A stretch of 55,442 nucleotides of DNA, taken from positions 1-55,442 of IMG/VR virus record IMGVR_UViG_3300022747_000020. One strand, given 5' to 3'. Shown here piece by piece: positions 1 through 7,708 of this stretch (positions are counted from its first letter, which is position 1; each line of letters opens with the position of its first letter). The stretch is from a virus. A model generated the notes under the pieces. It was not told the origin of the DNA and ran no database searches. It saw nothing but the letters and a program-made list of their open reading frames with translations. Both the position numbers and the translations under genes were made by a program.

Positions 1-626
1 CCGTGATCCACGTCTTGCCCAACTGACTGCCAGATGCATAAGTTATCGTAGTTCCTAGAGACAATCCTTGAGGTGAAGTTTAAAAGGCTGGGCCTAGCTC
101 CTCGGTCCAAACACATCTTAACACCTTCACGAAACCCTGCACGCCAGGCCTGGTAGGCACTTCCGTTTGGATATGTTGTTGAACATACATCCGCCATTGC
201 CCAATACTTCGGGTGAAAGCAAAATTCCACAAGCGTCTCATCGGACCCGTCCGAGGCTTCGTGAGTCCGCATGCTATAAACAAAATCTTTAGTCCAACTC
301 GAAATGCCGCCGTTTCCATACTGAAGTCCATTTATATTGTTACGTGCTCTCCATCGAAAAACGCAATCATGATTATTCGCATCCAGAGTAAGCTGCTGAT
401 TAAAAAATGCAGCATCGGGGATGTTATCTCCGTCAATGAGTATAAATCTTTCCGTATCTGAGGCATCAGCAGCGGCTTTGTGAGCTGCGTCACTACCCAG
501 TACTCCATCAACCCTTTTCGCCCAAGGAACAATATTCTGAATAGTGACCCAGAACTCTTCTTTTTTTGGTTCGTCATATGTTAAGTAGATGCAGTCTAAA
601 TCTGCAACATCAATTATTTCGGTCAT
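1..626 (-). CDS. Glycosyltransferase-like phage protein, 3' end cut by window edge
   Basis: An open frame starts at an ATG at 624-626 and runs without a stop to the left edge, so at least 208 residues are present and the C-terminus is missing. The frame reads MTEIIDVADLDCIYLTY, then an acidic FILIDGDNIPD segment near residue 61 that resembles the DxD region of nucleotide-sugar transferases, then a WRARNNINGLQYGNGG segment near residue 92. It overlaps the stop of the gene before it by 17 bases and ends the long leftward late transcript. Sugar transfer is inferred from the DGDN motif and from two similar neighbours; the substrate is unknown. Shorter open frames on the same strand inside it are shadows. 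Confidence 0.6.
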   Translation of the reverse strand, partial: MTEIIDVADLDCIYLTYDEPKKEEFWVTIQNIVPWAKRVDGVLGSDAAHKAAADASDTERFILIDGDNIPDAAFFNQQLTLDANNHDCVFRWRARNNINGLQYGNGGISSWTKDFVYSMRTHEASDGSDETLVEFCFHPKYWAMADVCSTTYPNGSAYQAWRAGFREGVKMCLDRGARPSLLNFTSRIVSRNYDNLCIWQSVGQDVDH

Positions 627-987
627 AGTGCTCAACGTCTGTATATTCTTCGTCTTGATTAAGAGCAATAGCAGGGTGGTTCTTAACTACTGGTTGTCCT
701 GTAGTTGATCTTTTAAGTCGTGACTTTAACGGTGCAGAAGGATCTAACTGTGTTAACTTGCCCTTAACCACACGCATGAGCTGTGTGTTTGCTTTGTTAA
801 ATATGTCAGGATGATCTAATACAACAAAATTGTCACCAATTGGGTGATCGTACTCCCACATACCTATTATAGTACCATCTTCATTATAGTACAACCGATA
901 CTGTTTAAATGGTATAGGCTTTAGTCGCTCTTGCTCGGCAACCATTTCTAATGCTTTAAGAAATTCTGGATCTAGCATAGTAATCAA
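610..987 (-). CDS. Conserved-looking hypothetical protein, 125 aa
   Basis: A small soluble protein, MITMLDPEFLKALEM at the start, with no signal peptide or membrane segment. It contains a compact beta-rich stretch (QYRLYYNEDGTIIGMWEYDH, about residues 29-48) and a charged C-terminal tail. It overlaps the upstream gene by 32 bases and the downstream partial gene by 17, so it belongs to the same transcript. No catalytic motif is visible. It lies among glycosyltransferase-like genes at the end of the fibre block; a role in fibre assembly or modification is only a positional guess. Confidence 0.6.
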   Translation of the reverse strand: MITMLDPEFLKALEMVAEQERLKPIPFKQYRLYYNEDGTIIGMWEYDHPIGDNFVVLDHPDIFNKANTQLMRVVKGKLTQLDPSAPLKSRLKRSTTGQPVVKNHPAIALNQDEEYTDVEHYDRNN

Positions 988-1780
988 TCATCTCGTCTGT
1001 TACAAAATCTTTTACGTAATAATGAAATGGGTGGTATTGGTTAATGTTGTTGACTCGTATCATTCCGTGGTCAAACACAGTTGTATAAACATCACTAAAT
1101 GTTTGAGTTTCTGCATACCCATTTACTGCTGGCTTCATGTGCACAAAATTAATGTAGTCAATTGGCAGTGTGCACAATTCGTTGCCAATAACTTTTGCAG
1201 CAATGGCATACACTACATCTGTCGTAGGCGTTTGGTCACATTTAACTAACTCTTGTTGCACAGAATCCCATTGTTCAAAGATTTGTCTGGCAGTAAAGAA
1301 AAAGTTTCTAGCAGTATTACTAAATCTAAAGTACATCAACCCGTTATAGACATCGGGTAAACTGTTGTTGTCAAATATTGATCTATATTCGCGGCAACTG
1401 CTTAACTTCTGCTCATAATTTCTGCACCCAGTACTTAATACAACATCACGTAATCTAAAAGTGTCCCACCAATGGTCAATACTGCGTGTAAACAATAGGT
1501 CACTTTCTAACTTGATTGTTTCTTTAAACGGTGTTAACCAAAATGCCATGGCCTCTGCATCAAATGGGCCATTACTGTCATGCACAATAATATAATCAAA
1601 TACTGCACGATGTAGATCTGTAATCAATGCGTTGGTATTACTGTCAACTACTACTGCGTACCGATTGATCTTTTGTGTAGCTTTTACGTTTAGAGCCTGA
1701 ACATATGCAAGGTGCAAATAATCAATGTCTGTGTTTTTCGCAAAGGTCAAATAACCTTGCTGTTCTTTATGCTGTGACAT
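956..1780 (-). CDS. Glycosyltransferase-like protein, 274 aa
   Basis: It begins MSQHKEQQGYLTFAKNTD and continues with YLHLAYVQALNVKATQ and a YAVVVDSNTNALI strand, an arrangement typical of the N-terminal Rossmann-like half of nucleotide-diphospho-sugar transferases and shared in outline with the preceding 265-residue protein. A clear DxD is not obvious here, so it may be a diverged or inactive member. It overlaps its upstream neighbour by 14 bases. Its place at the end of a tail-fibre operon suggests modification of fibres or of a host or virion glycan, which is inference. Confidence 0.5.
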   Translation of the reverse strand: MSQHKEQQGYLTFAKNTDIDYLHLAYVQALNVKATQKINRYAVVVDSNTNALITDLHRAVFDYIIVHDSNGPFDAEAMAFWLTPFKETIKLESDLLFTRSIDHWWDTFRLRDVVLSTGCRNYEQKLSSCREYRSIFDNNSLPDVYNGLMYFRFSNTARNFFFTARQIFEQWDSVQQELVKCDQTPTTDVVYAIAAKVIGNELCTLPIDYINFVHMKPAVNGYAETQTFSDVYTTVFDHGMIRVNNINQYHPFHYYVKDFVTDEMIDYYARSRIS

Positions 1781-2564
1781 TTTCTATAAACTTTTGAAAG
1801 TCTTCGCTTTGTAGATACCTCTTGCTCATAATATGCAAGTTTGTTCTAGGAACCACGTATGATTTAAAGTCGTCTTTGATCACTAGAAAATTGTCTTTTA
1901 TTGTAATGCTGTTAATAGGCGTATCAACCGTCAACATAGTGCCAGGAATCCCTATGTCAGATACAGTATATCCATTTAAAATTATGTCTGCCATGGAAAA
2001 TGCGTAATCATTTCTAAATGAGCCACCTTGTACATTAAACAATGCTTTGTAGTATTCGTAATTGTGTTGTATTCGTTTAACTAGGTCAAAATATTGTTTT
2101 GCTCTGTCTGTTTTTCGGAATGCAAACACTGTGGCCCATACATACGGTAAACTGTTATTGCCCATGTACTCATTGTATTCTTGAGTCAATGAGTTGCTGT
2201 GTCTGAGCAAAAGGTAATCCCACGACTGCTTAAATATCTTTAACAGATTGGTATCTTGCACAATGTAGTCAACATCAATGACCAATGTTTCATCGTAGGG
2301 ACTTAGGTCGTATGCTGCACTTCTGCCAATGTTCTTCCACTGCACAAAGCTATCAGTGTCAATGCTATATCTAGTATTGTTAAACTCTGCTGCATAGTTG
2401 TCGGAGATAACAGTATATGGTAATCCTAATATGCGGCTTGCAACAGAAAGAGTTTTTTCTGCAATCGCAACATAATCAACTTGATTAGTGTTATAGGCAA
2501 AGGCAACTATGCCTTTAGATTTTTCTAATTTTTTTGAGTTCTGCATATTGTTGGTGCCACTCAT
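1767..2564 (-). CDS. Glycosyltransferase-like protein with DVD motif, 265 aa
   Basis: After a short polar N-terminus the protein reads GIVAFAYNTNQVDYVAIAE, then IGRSAAYDLSPYDETLVIDVDYIVQD (about residues 76-102). The LVIDVDY segment matches the DxD metal/nucleotide-sugar site of GT-A fold transferases. The start at 2564 overlaps the upstream gene by 50 bases; an internal ATG at 2546 would shorten the overlap, and no strong ribosome binding site decides between them. It is paralogous in layout to the 274-residue gene downstream. The acceptor is unknown. Confidence 0.5.
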   Translation of the reverse strand: MSGTNNMQNSKKLEKSKGIVAFAYNTNQVDYVAIAEKTLSVASRILGLPYTVISDNYAAEFNNTRYSIDTDSFVQWKNIGRSAAYDLSPYDETLVIDVDYIVQDTNLLKIFKQSWDYLLLRHSNSLTQEYNEYMGNNSLPYVWATVFAFRKTDRAKQYFDLVKRIQHNYEYYKALFNVQGGSFRNDYAFSMADIILNGYTVSDIGIPGTMLTVDTPINSITIKDNFLVIKDDFKSYVVPRTNLHIMSKRYLQSEDFQKFIENVTA

Positions 2565-2832
2565 TCATTACTCTATGATAGTGCTGCTGTGCAGTTACTA
2601 AGAACACTTGCCTATCTACTTCAATTGGATTTTGGTATGCATCTTCCAAATAGATAACATCGATTGGCATAGACTTAACAAACGCCAATAGTTCCGGCGT
2701 CACTTTAAATAGCCCACCGTTGTGTGCTATGTGTAAGTCTGTTTGGATTTTTTCCCGAAGGATTTTTTTGTTTGTTTGAAAGTCCGTGGCTAAACGAATT
2801 TCGTTAATTAGATTAGTAACTTCTGAGCTCAT
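2515..2832 (-). CDS. Small hypothetical protein, 105 aa, possible fibre accessory factor
   Basis: A charged, mostly helical small protein (MSSEVTNLINEIRLATDF at the start, HHRVMNEWHQQYAELKKIRKI-like basic helix at the end). It follows the last structural fibre-type gene and precedes the glycosyltransferase-like genes. Size, helical character and position would suit a fibre assembly chaperone, but no family signature was recognised, so this is a guess. A hairpin lies in the 58-base gap before it. Confidence 0.5.
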   Translation of the reverse strand: MSSEVTNLINEIRLATDFQTNKKILREKIQTDLHIAHNGGLFKVTPELLAFVKSMPIDVIYLEDAYQNPIEVDRQVFLVTAQQHYHRVMNEWHQQYAELKKIRKI

Positions 2833-2848
2833 AGGTAAACATAAGGAA

Positions 2849-2876
2849 ACGTAGCCTATTTTACAACAGACTACGT
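2849..2876 (-). terminator. Weak hairpin between fibre block and distal genes
   Basis: ACGTAG at 2849-2854 pairs with CTACGT at 2871-2876 around a 16-base loop. On the minus strand the stem is followed by TTCCTTATGTTT. It sits in the gap between the 331-residue structural gene and the 105-residue gene, so it could be an attenuating terminator. The loop is long and the T tract interrupted, so support is weak. Confidence 0.3.
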
Positions 2877-2890
2877 GTTATGTCAATCTA

Positions 2891-3886
2891 TTACAAAGCC
2901 GAGATAGTTACAGTGCCCCAGGTGTTACTCAAGTTGGTAGTTTCTGGGTACGAGATATCAATTGAGTTGATTACGTTTACACCAAACGAGTCATCAAAAC
3001 CAAATGTTCCAGTTGTGCCGTCTGTTCCAGAGTTGGTAGTTAATGTTAACCAGAAGTCTACGTTGGTACCGTTGTCATTATTTGATCCTTTGGTACCGTT
3101 GACGTTAACAGCAATGGAACCAGTGTCTGCGGTATAGTTTGTAGTAGTACTGGTTACGCTAACAACAGTTACGTTAGAGTTGTATGTTGTTGTGTAGTAA
3201 CCTTTTGTGGTATCGTTGGTGCCCAACGTACCGCCAGTGCCAGTGCGGCCGCCATTGGTGTTGGCTGCAAACAAACCAACTCCGCCCATGAAACCAATTA
3301 AAGAAATGATTTCGTTTGTTCTAGCAGTTGTACTTGCGTTTTGTGTGCCCGAACAGTTTAATTTTAATCTTCCGCCGGCATTAAAGAAATAACGTGCTTG
3401 ATCGGCTGATGCAAAAGCTGCACGTACACCAAATGATCGTGTCACAGATGTTCTAGCAGTGCCACCAGTTGGTGGGTTGCTGCCTGCGTTAGCAACTGCT
3501 AATGTCCACGGAGTCGATAGTGCCGACCCGGCAGTGACAGCAGAGTTACTAGCAAAAGTAAGTCTGTTATTATATGCAGTAGTAACGTTGGCGGTTAGAA
3601 ACTGTAAGTAATTAACAGTTGTACCAGCAGTCGGAGCAGAATAAATTGTATTTGACCCCGATTGGTGCTTGATTATACTGTTTAAACTGTTGATAAGTGA
3701 AGCCCATTGGGTAGCTGTAACTGTACTAGCCACAGATACTTGACTCACTGCTGTTTGTCCATAACCAGCAGAACCGCTTCCAACTGCCCATACAGTGTTA
3801 ATTGTGTTAATTGTGCTACTAGGACTTGTACCAACTATTGTGTTGTAGTCAGTAGCTTGAATTAGGCCGCCTTGCGAATATGACAT
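2891..3886 (-). CDS. Virion structural (fibre-associated) protein, 331 aa
   Basis: The N-terminus MSYSQGGLIQATDYN, followed by INTVWAVGSGSAGYGQTA and TATQWASLINSL, is a pattern I associate with structural proteins of marine T4-like phages. The remainder is Ser/Thr/Asn/Gly-rich beta-type sequence with no enzymatic motif. It lies directly downstream of three fibre-like genes. A tail-fibre or baseplate appendage component is most likely; the exact role is unknown. Confidence 0.6.
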   Translation of the reverse strand: MSYSQGGLIQATDYNTIVGTSPSSTINTINTVWAVGSGSAGYGQTAVSQVSVASTVTATQWASLINSLNSIIKHQSGSNTIYSAPTAGTTVNYLQFLTANVTTAYNNRLTFASNSAVTAGSALSTPWTLAVANAGSNPPTGGTARTSVTRSFGVRAAFASADQARYFFNAGGRLKLNCSGTQNASTTARTNEIISLIGFMGGVGLFAANTNGGRTGTGGTLGTNDTTKGYYTTTYNSNVTVVSVTSTTTNYTADTGSIAVNVNGTKGSNNDNGTNVDFWLTLTTNSGTDGTTGTFGFDDSFGVNVINSIDISYPETTNLSNTWGTVTISAL

Positions 3887-3897
3887 TACTTGTATCC

Positions 3898-5715
3898 TTA
3901 CGAATTTAATTTTACCACGGCTTCGATTACGCCGGGGCCATTTGTTGTTTTGTGCTCTAGAGCCCTACCAATTACATTCCATGTTGTAATTTCTTCTTTT
4001 TTACCAGCTCTAGCCATACCGTTTCCTGCGCTAACCAAACGATCACCTTTGCGTACTGCGCCAACTACTTTAACTGGAACTCGTCCTTGTACTGCAATTG
4101 GGGGGTGGGTTTTGTCTGTGCCTGCACCAGAATTCATTAGATATGCTGCTTTTGTACTTATGACGCCAAAGACAGAATCGCTTAAATCTTGTCCAACTGC
4201 TGTAATTTCTTTCTCGCCGCCCATTTCAACAACTGTTCCTGCATCATATTCTGCATCTGCTTCAAAGCGTTCTGCCAAGTCGGCGTATTGTGCATGAATA
4301 GCGGTACCATAAATGTTGTTAAACCAATTTGTACTTGAACCTAAATTAGATGCCAAATTGCTTGTTGGTACTATATTTCCCGACAATGTTATTGTGTCAA
4401 CCACTGCACTGGCTGCGGTCACTACGTTCGAGTAAGTCTGAGCAAAATAACGAGTAGAAGAACCTAGTGTTGCATTTAAGTTTGCTAGCGGAGTGATGCT
4501 ACGTACAATAGACATGGCATTTAAATAACCATTGTTAAAATAGTTACCAGACGATCCTAGGTCTGCTGCCACGTTTGCTGCGGGAGTAATACCTGTTAAT
4601 ATATTAACGGACCCAATGTAGCCATCACTAAACCAATTAGTAGACGACCCGAGAGTGGCGCCCAAGTTACCAGTAGGAGCAATATTTGCAATGGCTGTTA
4701 GATTCTTTGTGTAAACATTGTTGAAATAATAACTAGTAGTACCAACATCAATGTTGGCATTGCCCACTGGCTTGATGCCGCCGACGCCCAACGTTACACC
4801 TTGTGTACCTGTAATGCTCAATGATGTAAATTGTCCTGTGCTCGGCGTGGCGTTACCGATTGGGGTATTATTAATGGCGCTAAATTGACCTGTACCGCCA
4901 ACAGTGGCTAATTCAAGTCCGTTATATGATGAAAACCCAGTTGAGGTAAATGTTGATCCGGTTGGGATTGTGATGTTGCCAGCAATAGCTGTAGCCGTTA
5001 AGCTAGCTGTGCTAATTGATGTAGACGAAATACCGTTAACTGTAATACCACCGCCTGCATCGCGCTGAACTAGTGTACCAGCTGTGGCTGCTACGTCTTG
5101 TGTGCTTAATACCCAACTTGGGCTAGCGGTGGTGCTAAAATTCAAACCAGCTTTGATTGTAACAAACCCAGGCATAGCTGAAGTAAATGTGTCTTTAGAG
5201 AATATAGCGTACACTACACCACTAAAACGTAATTGTATAACGATGTGGCCACCACCTGAGCTGTCAGCCATAATTACCGGGAACGCACCGGTGTCTCCTG
5301 TTGCTGCACTTGCAGCCGGTCCTACCGTAACCCAGCTGGTGCCAGAATATACTTTTAGCTGATTATTAGTTGTGTCAAACCATAAGTCGCCACCTAATGC
5401 ACTTAGATCGCCCGGGGGACTATTAGCTGGCGCACTGGTTGCACCTGTACTAATTTTCCAGCTGGTACCAGAATATACTTTAAGAATGTTATTGATCGTG
5501 TCCCACCACAACTGTCCTTTTAAGGGGTTAGGGGGTCCAGAACTGTTGGCAAAGTTTTCCAACAGTCTGACAAAATTCTCATTTAAAAACTCGCCATATC
5601 CTGCGTAGTTCTTACCAATTAAAACTAGACTAGAATGGGAGTTATCGTAGGTACCATCAGATAGCCCGCCTGGAATTAGGCTGTTTCCGTTAGTTAAATT
5701 AATTGTATACGCCAC
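3898..5715 (-). CDS. Tail-fibre protein with C-terminal autoproteolytic-type domain, 605 aa
   Basis: Residues 1 to about 90 form an N-terminal module (YGEFLNENFVRLLENFA, GQLWWDT) shared with two other genes in this block, probably the piece that docks to the baseplate. Two GTSW-containing repeats follow near residues 84 and 126. The middle carries repeated segments such as NLGATLGSSTNWF, NVAADLGSSGNYF and NLNATLGSSTRYF, typical of fibre shafts. The C-terminus from about residue 473 (QYADLAERFEADAEYDAGTVVE) resembles the Peptidase_G2/IMC-type chaperone domain found on phage fibres, which often cleaves itself after trimerisation. Domain assignment is from pattern recognition only. Confidence 0.7.
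   Translation of the reverse strand: MAYTINLTNGNSLIPGGLSDGTYDNSHSSLVLIGKNYAGYGEFLNENFVRLLENFANSSGPPNPLKGQLWWDTINNILKVYSGTSWKISTGATSAPANSPPGDLSALGGDLWFDTTNNQLKVYSGTSWVTVGPAASAATGDTGAFPVIMADSSGGGHIVIQLRFSGVVYAIFSKDTFTSAMPGFVTIKAGLNFSTTASPSWVLSTQDVAATAGTLVQRDAGGGITVNGISSTSISTASLTATAIAGNITIPTGSTFTSTGFSSYNGLELATVGGTGQFSAINNTPIGNATPSTGQFTSLSITGTQGVTLGVGGIKPVGNANIDVGTTSYYFNNVYTKNLTAIANIAPTGNLGATLGSSTNWFSDGYIGSVNILTGITPAANVAADLGSSGNYFNNGYLNAMSIVRSITPLANLNATLGSSTRYFAQTYSNVVTAASAVVDTITLSGNIVPTSNLASNLGSSTNWFNNIYGTAIHAQYADLAERFEADAEYDAGTVVEMGGEKEITAVGQDLSDSVFGVISTKAAYLMNSGAGTDKTHPPIAVQGRVPVKVVGAVRKGDRLVSAGNGMARAGKKEEITTWNVIGRALEHKTTNGPGVIEAVVKLNS
4320..4770. repeat. Degenerate LGSS(T/G)NWF shaft repeats in fibre gene
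   Basis: On the minus strand the fibre encoded at 3898-5715 carries several copies of a roughly 37-residue unit containing NLxAxLGSSxxxF followed by a variable NxYxxx stretch. The first copy varies to ANIDVGTSSYYF. Copies are related at protein level and much less so at DNA level, which suggests an old duplication under selection for a periodic shaft. Limits are approximate. Confidence 0.5.
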
Positions 5716-5739
5716 GTATTATCCTTTGATTACTTGTTA

Positions 5740-5747
5740 TATTTATG
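5740..5747 (-). promoter_or_regulatory. Candidate late promoter box CATAAATA
   Basis: On the minus strand CATAAATA lies 25 bases upstream of the ATG of the 605-residue fibre gene, in the 38-base gap after the collar fibre gene. It matches the TAAATA box seen before other late genes here and the T4 late consensus TATAAATA. It would give this distal fibre gene its own late transcript. Confidence 0.45.
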
Positions 5748-5753
5748 GGTTTA

Positions 5754-7664
5754 TTACACCATCTTTTGTATGTAACACAACGAATAGAACGGAGGTCTAT
5801 TATCAATGCTGGCTGGCACAGTTGCCCCTGTATTGGCTACAGTTGTTACTACTGTACCAGCTGGTGTACCTGCTGATGCTCCTGCTAAAGAGATGCCAGT
5901 TGATGCCGATGATGTACTCTGTGTTGATGCGCTCCACCAATTGGAGTCCGGACCCGACGAGGTTCCGCCGACTAATGATAACTTTGTATAATTGTGAGTA
6001 TGCCCAGGATCAGTGATAGTATGCGTATGCGAACCGAGTGCGGTTCCAGTAAACGCAGAATTCGCTGTGTGAGTGTGCGAAGGCATATTGCCCAATGACA
6101 GTGTAGTTGTTGCTGCGCCACCGTTGGCACCAAATGCGTAAAGGTTACCTGCGCCCACAATAAATCTATCACGCAAGTCCGGAGTATTGTTTGTTCCGTC
6201 ACATAGTTGGAACCCAGCTGGGATACTTGCTGCGGTACTGTTCCACATCCATATAACACCTCTTGGTACTACTGAATGCACAAACTCTGTGGTTGCAATT
6301 GCAGTGTTACTAGCCGAGCTTGGCATAGTAGTAGCAGACGATGTTATTAAGTTTGCTGATGTAAACACATTGTTTACTCCAGTTACTTGTGATATATTGC
6401 CACCAGTTATACGTGCATTACCTGTACTTAAATTAGTAACTACCAATGTAGTAGCACTACCTGCTACTTGTGTTATAGCACCACCTGTAATAGCAACGTT
6501 CGACGAACTAAAGTTAGTTATAGAACCAGTTGTGCTGATTAATGATGTTAACCCTGTTACTGTGCCGCTGGTTGCACGAATATTACTCGTTGATAAGTTA
6601 GTGATATCAGCTGATGTACTAGACATATTAGTTAGGCCGGACATTGACCCGCCACTAGCTGATATGCTAGATAGTACCGACAAGGTATTAACAGTTGCCG
6701 CAGTAGCACTCATTGAATTCAATTGAGTTACGTTGCCGCCTGTAATTTGTACGTTTGACGATGTAATATTACCAACTGTGCCGGTTGCTGCTGTTAAGTT
6801 AGTAACTGTTAGTGCCGATGTAGCTACTGCTGTCAATCCAGATAATGTTCCACCATTGATTGTGGCAGTGCTTGCAACTAACGAGGCAACGCTAGCTGTT
6901 GTGCCACTGATATTGCCCGTTACGTCACCCGTTACTGGGCCAATTAGTGATCCAGTTACTGTTCCGGTTACATCACCTGTTACTGGGCCAATTAGTGATC
7001 CAGTTACTTGCCCGTTTACTGTGCCAATTAAACTACCAAGCACAACGCCATGTATGTTGGCGTTAATACTGGGTCTAATTTCAGAATTAAAAGTAATACC
7101 AGAGTTGATAGTAGGGAACCCGGTTATCGGAGGGCTTGGGGTAAAATCAGAATCATTACTGACTGTAGCGATTAATACGTTACCAACCTGTAGTTTAATA
7201 ATGTTATGCGTTGTGCCAATGGTAATGCCATCATTGACTGTGTCCGGGATAGCACCGCTTACACCTAATTGCTTTGTATAAATTGGGCCAACTAGCTTAA
7301 ATGTACCAGCGTCCTTGATAAAAGTTTGTTCTGTTACTGTATTAAACCAAACATCACCATTGGTGGTGTTTACTGGCTGGATGCCCGCGTTAGTGATACC
7401 AGCTACCGATTTGTAACCGTTGGGTGTGAATACGTTTAGTTTCTGGTTGTATTTGTCGTACCATAGCTGCCCTTCAAGGTTAACACCCCCGGGAGCAATA
7501 TTGGATGAGAAATTTTCTAGTAGATAAACTAAATTTTCGTTTAATTTTTCGCCGTAACCCACGTAGTTCGGCCCCGGTAAAGTCAAACTGGTTGTGCTAT
7601 CTGCACTTCCATCAGGGATAGTAACTAGTTCTGTTCCATCACTTTTAATGATTGTATACGCCAT
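5754..7664 (-). CDS. Tail-collar domain fibre protein, 636 aa
   Basis: Residues 1 to about 90 repeat the shared fibre N-terminal module (YVGYGEKLNENLVYLLENF, GQLWYD). The central 400 residues are a low-complexity Ser/Thr/Gly shaft with internal repeats. From about residue 466 the sequence (GVIWMWNSTAASIPAGFQLCDG, TPDLRDRFIVGAG, MPSHTHT, and DNRPPFYSLCYI near the end) is a clear phage tail collar domain, as in T4 short tail fibres and microcystin-dependent-type proteins. It probably contacts the host surface. Confidence 0.8.
   Translation of the reverse strand: MAYTIIKSDGTELVTIPDGSADSTTSLTLPGPNYVGYGEKLNENLVYLLENFSSNIAPGGVNLEGQLWYDKYNQKLNVFTPNGYKSVAGITNAGIQPVNTTNGDVWFNTVTEQTFIKDAGTFKLVGPIYTKQLGVSGAIPDTVNDGITIGTTHNIIKLQVGNVLIATVSNDSDFTPSPPITGFPTINSGITFNSEIRPSINANIHGVVLGSLIGTVNGQVTGSLIGPVTGDVTGTVTGSLIGPVTGDVTGNISGTTASVASLVASTATINGGTLSGLTAVATSALTVTNLTAATGTVGNITSSNVQITGGNVTQLNSMSATAATVNTLSVLSSISASGGSMSGLTNMSSTSADITNLSTSNIRATSGTVTGLTSLISTTGSITNFSSSNVAITGGAITQVAGSATTLVVTNLSTGNARITGGNISQVTGVNNVFTSANLITSSATTMPSSASNTAIATTEFVHSVVPRGVIWMWNSTAASIPAGFQLCDGTNNTPDLRDRFIVGAGNLYAFGANGGAATTTLSLGNMPSHTHTANSAFTGTALGSHTHTITDPGHTHNYTKLSLVGGTSSGPDSNWWSASTQSTSSASTGISLAGASAGTPAGTVVTTVANTGATVPASIDNRPPFYSLCYIQKMV
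6931..7008. repeat. 48-bp tandem repeat in collar fibre gene
   Basis: A 30-base block beginning GTTACTGGGCCAATTAGTGA occurs identically at 6931-6960 and 6979-7008, a period of 48 bases (16 codons). Flanking copies are degenerate. The encoded unit is GSLIGPVTGDVTGTVT. Near-perfect DNA identity suggests recent unit duplication that could lengthen or shorten the fibre shaft. Confidence 0.85.
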
Positions 7665-7708
7665 GGTTCTTGTTCTCTTTTACTTACTTATCTAAAATAC
7701 AACTAATC

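Noticed and set aside
80-577. Two short minus-strand open frames at the left end
   Set aside because: They are out of frame with the longer, uninterrupted frame that runs from 626 to the edge and has sensible protein composition; they read as shadows.
6187-7281. Long plus-strand open frames opposite the collar fibre gene
   Set aside because: They are antisense shadows of Thr/Ser/Gly codon-rich fibre sequence, with hydrophobic low-complexity products and no ribosome binding sites.
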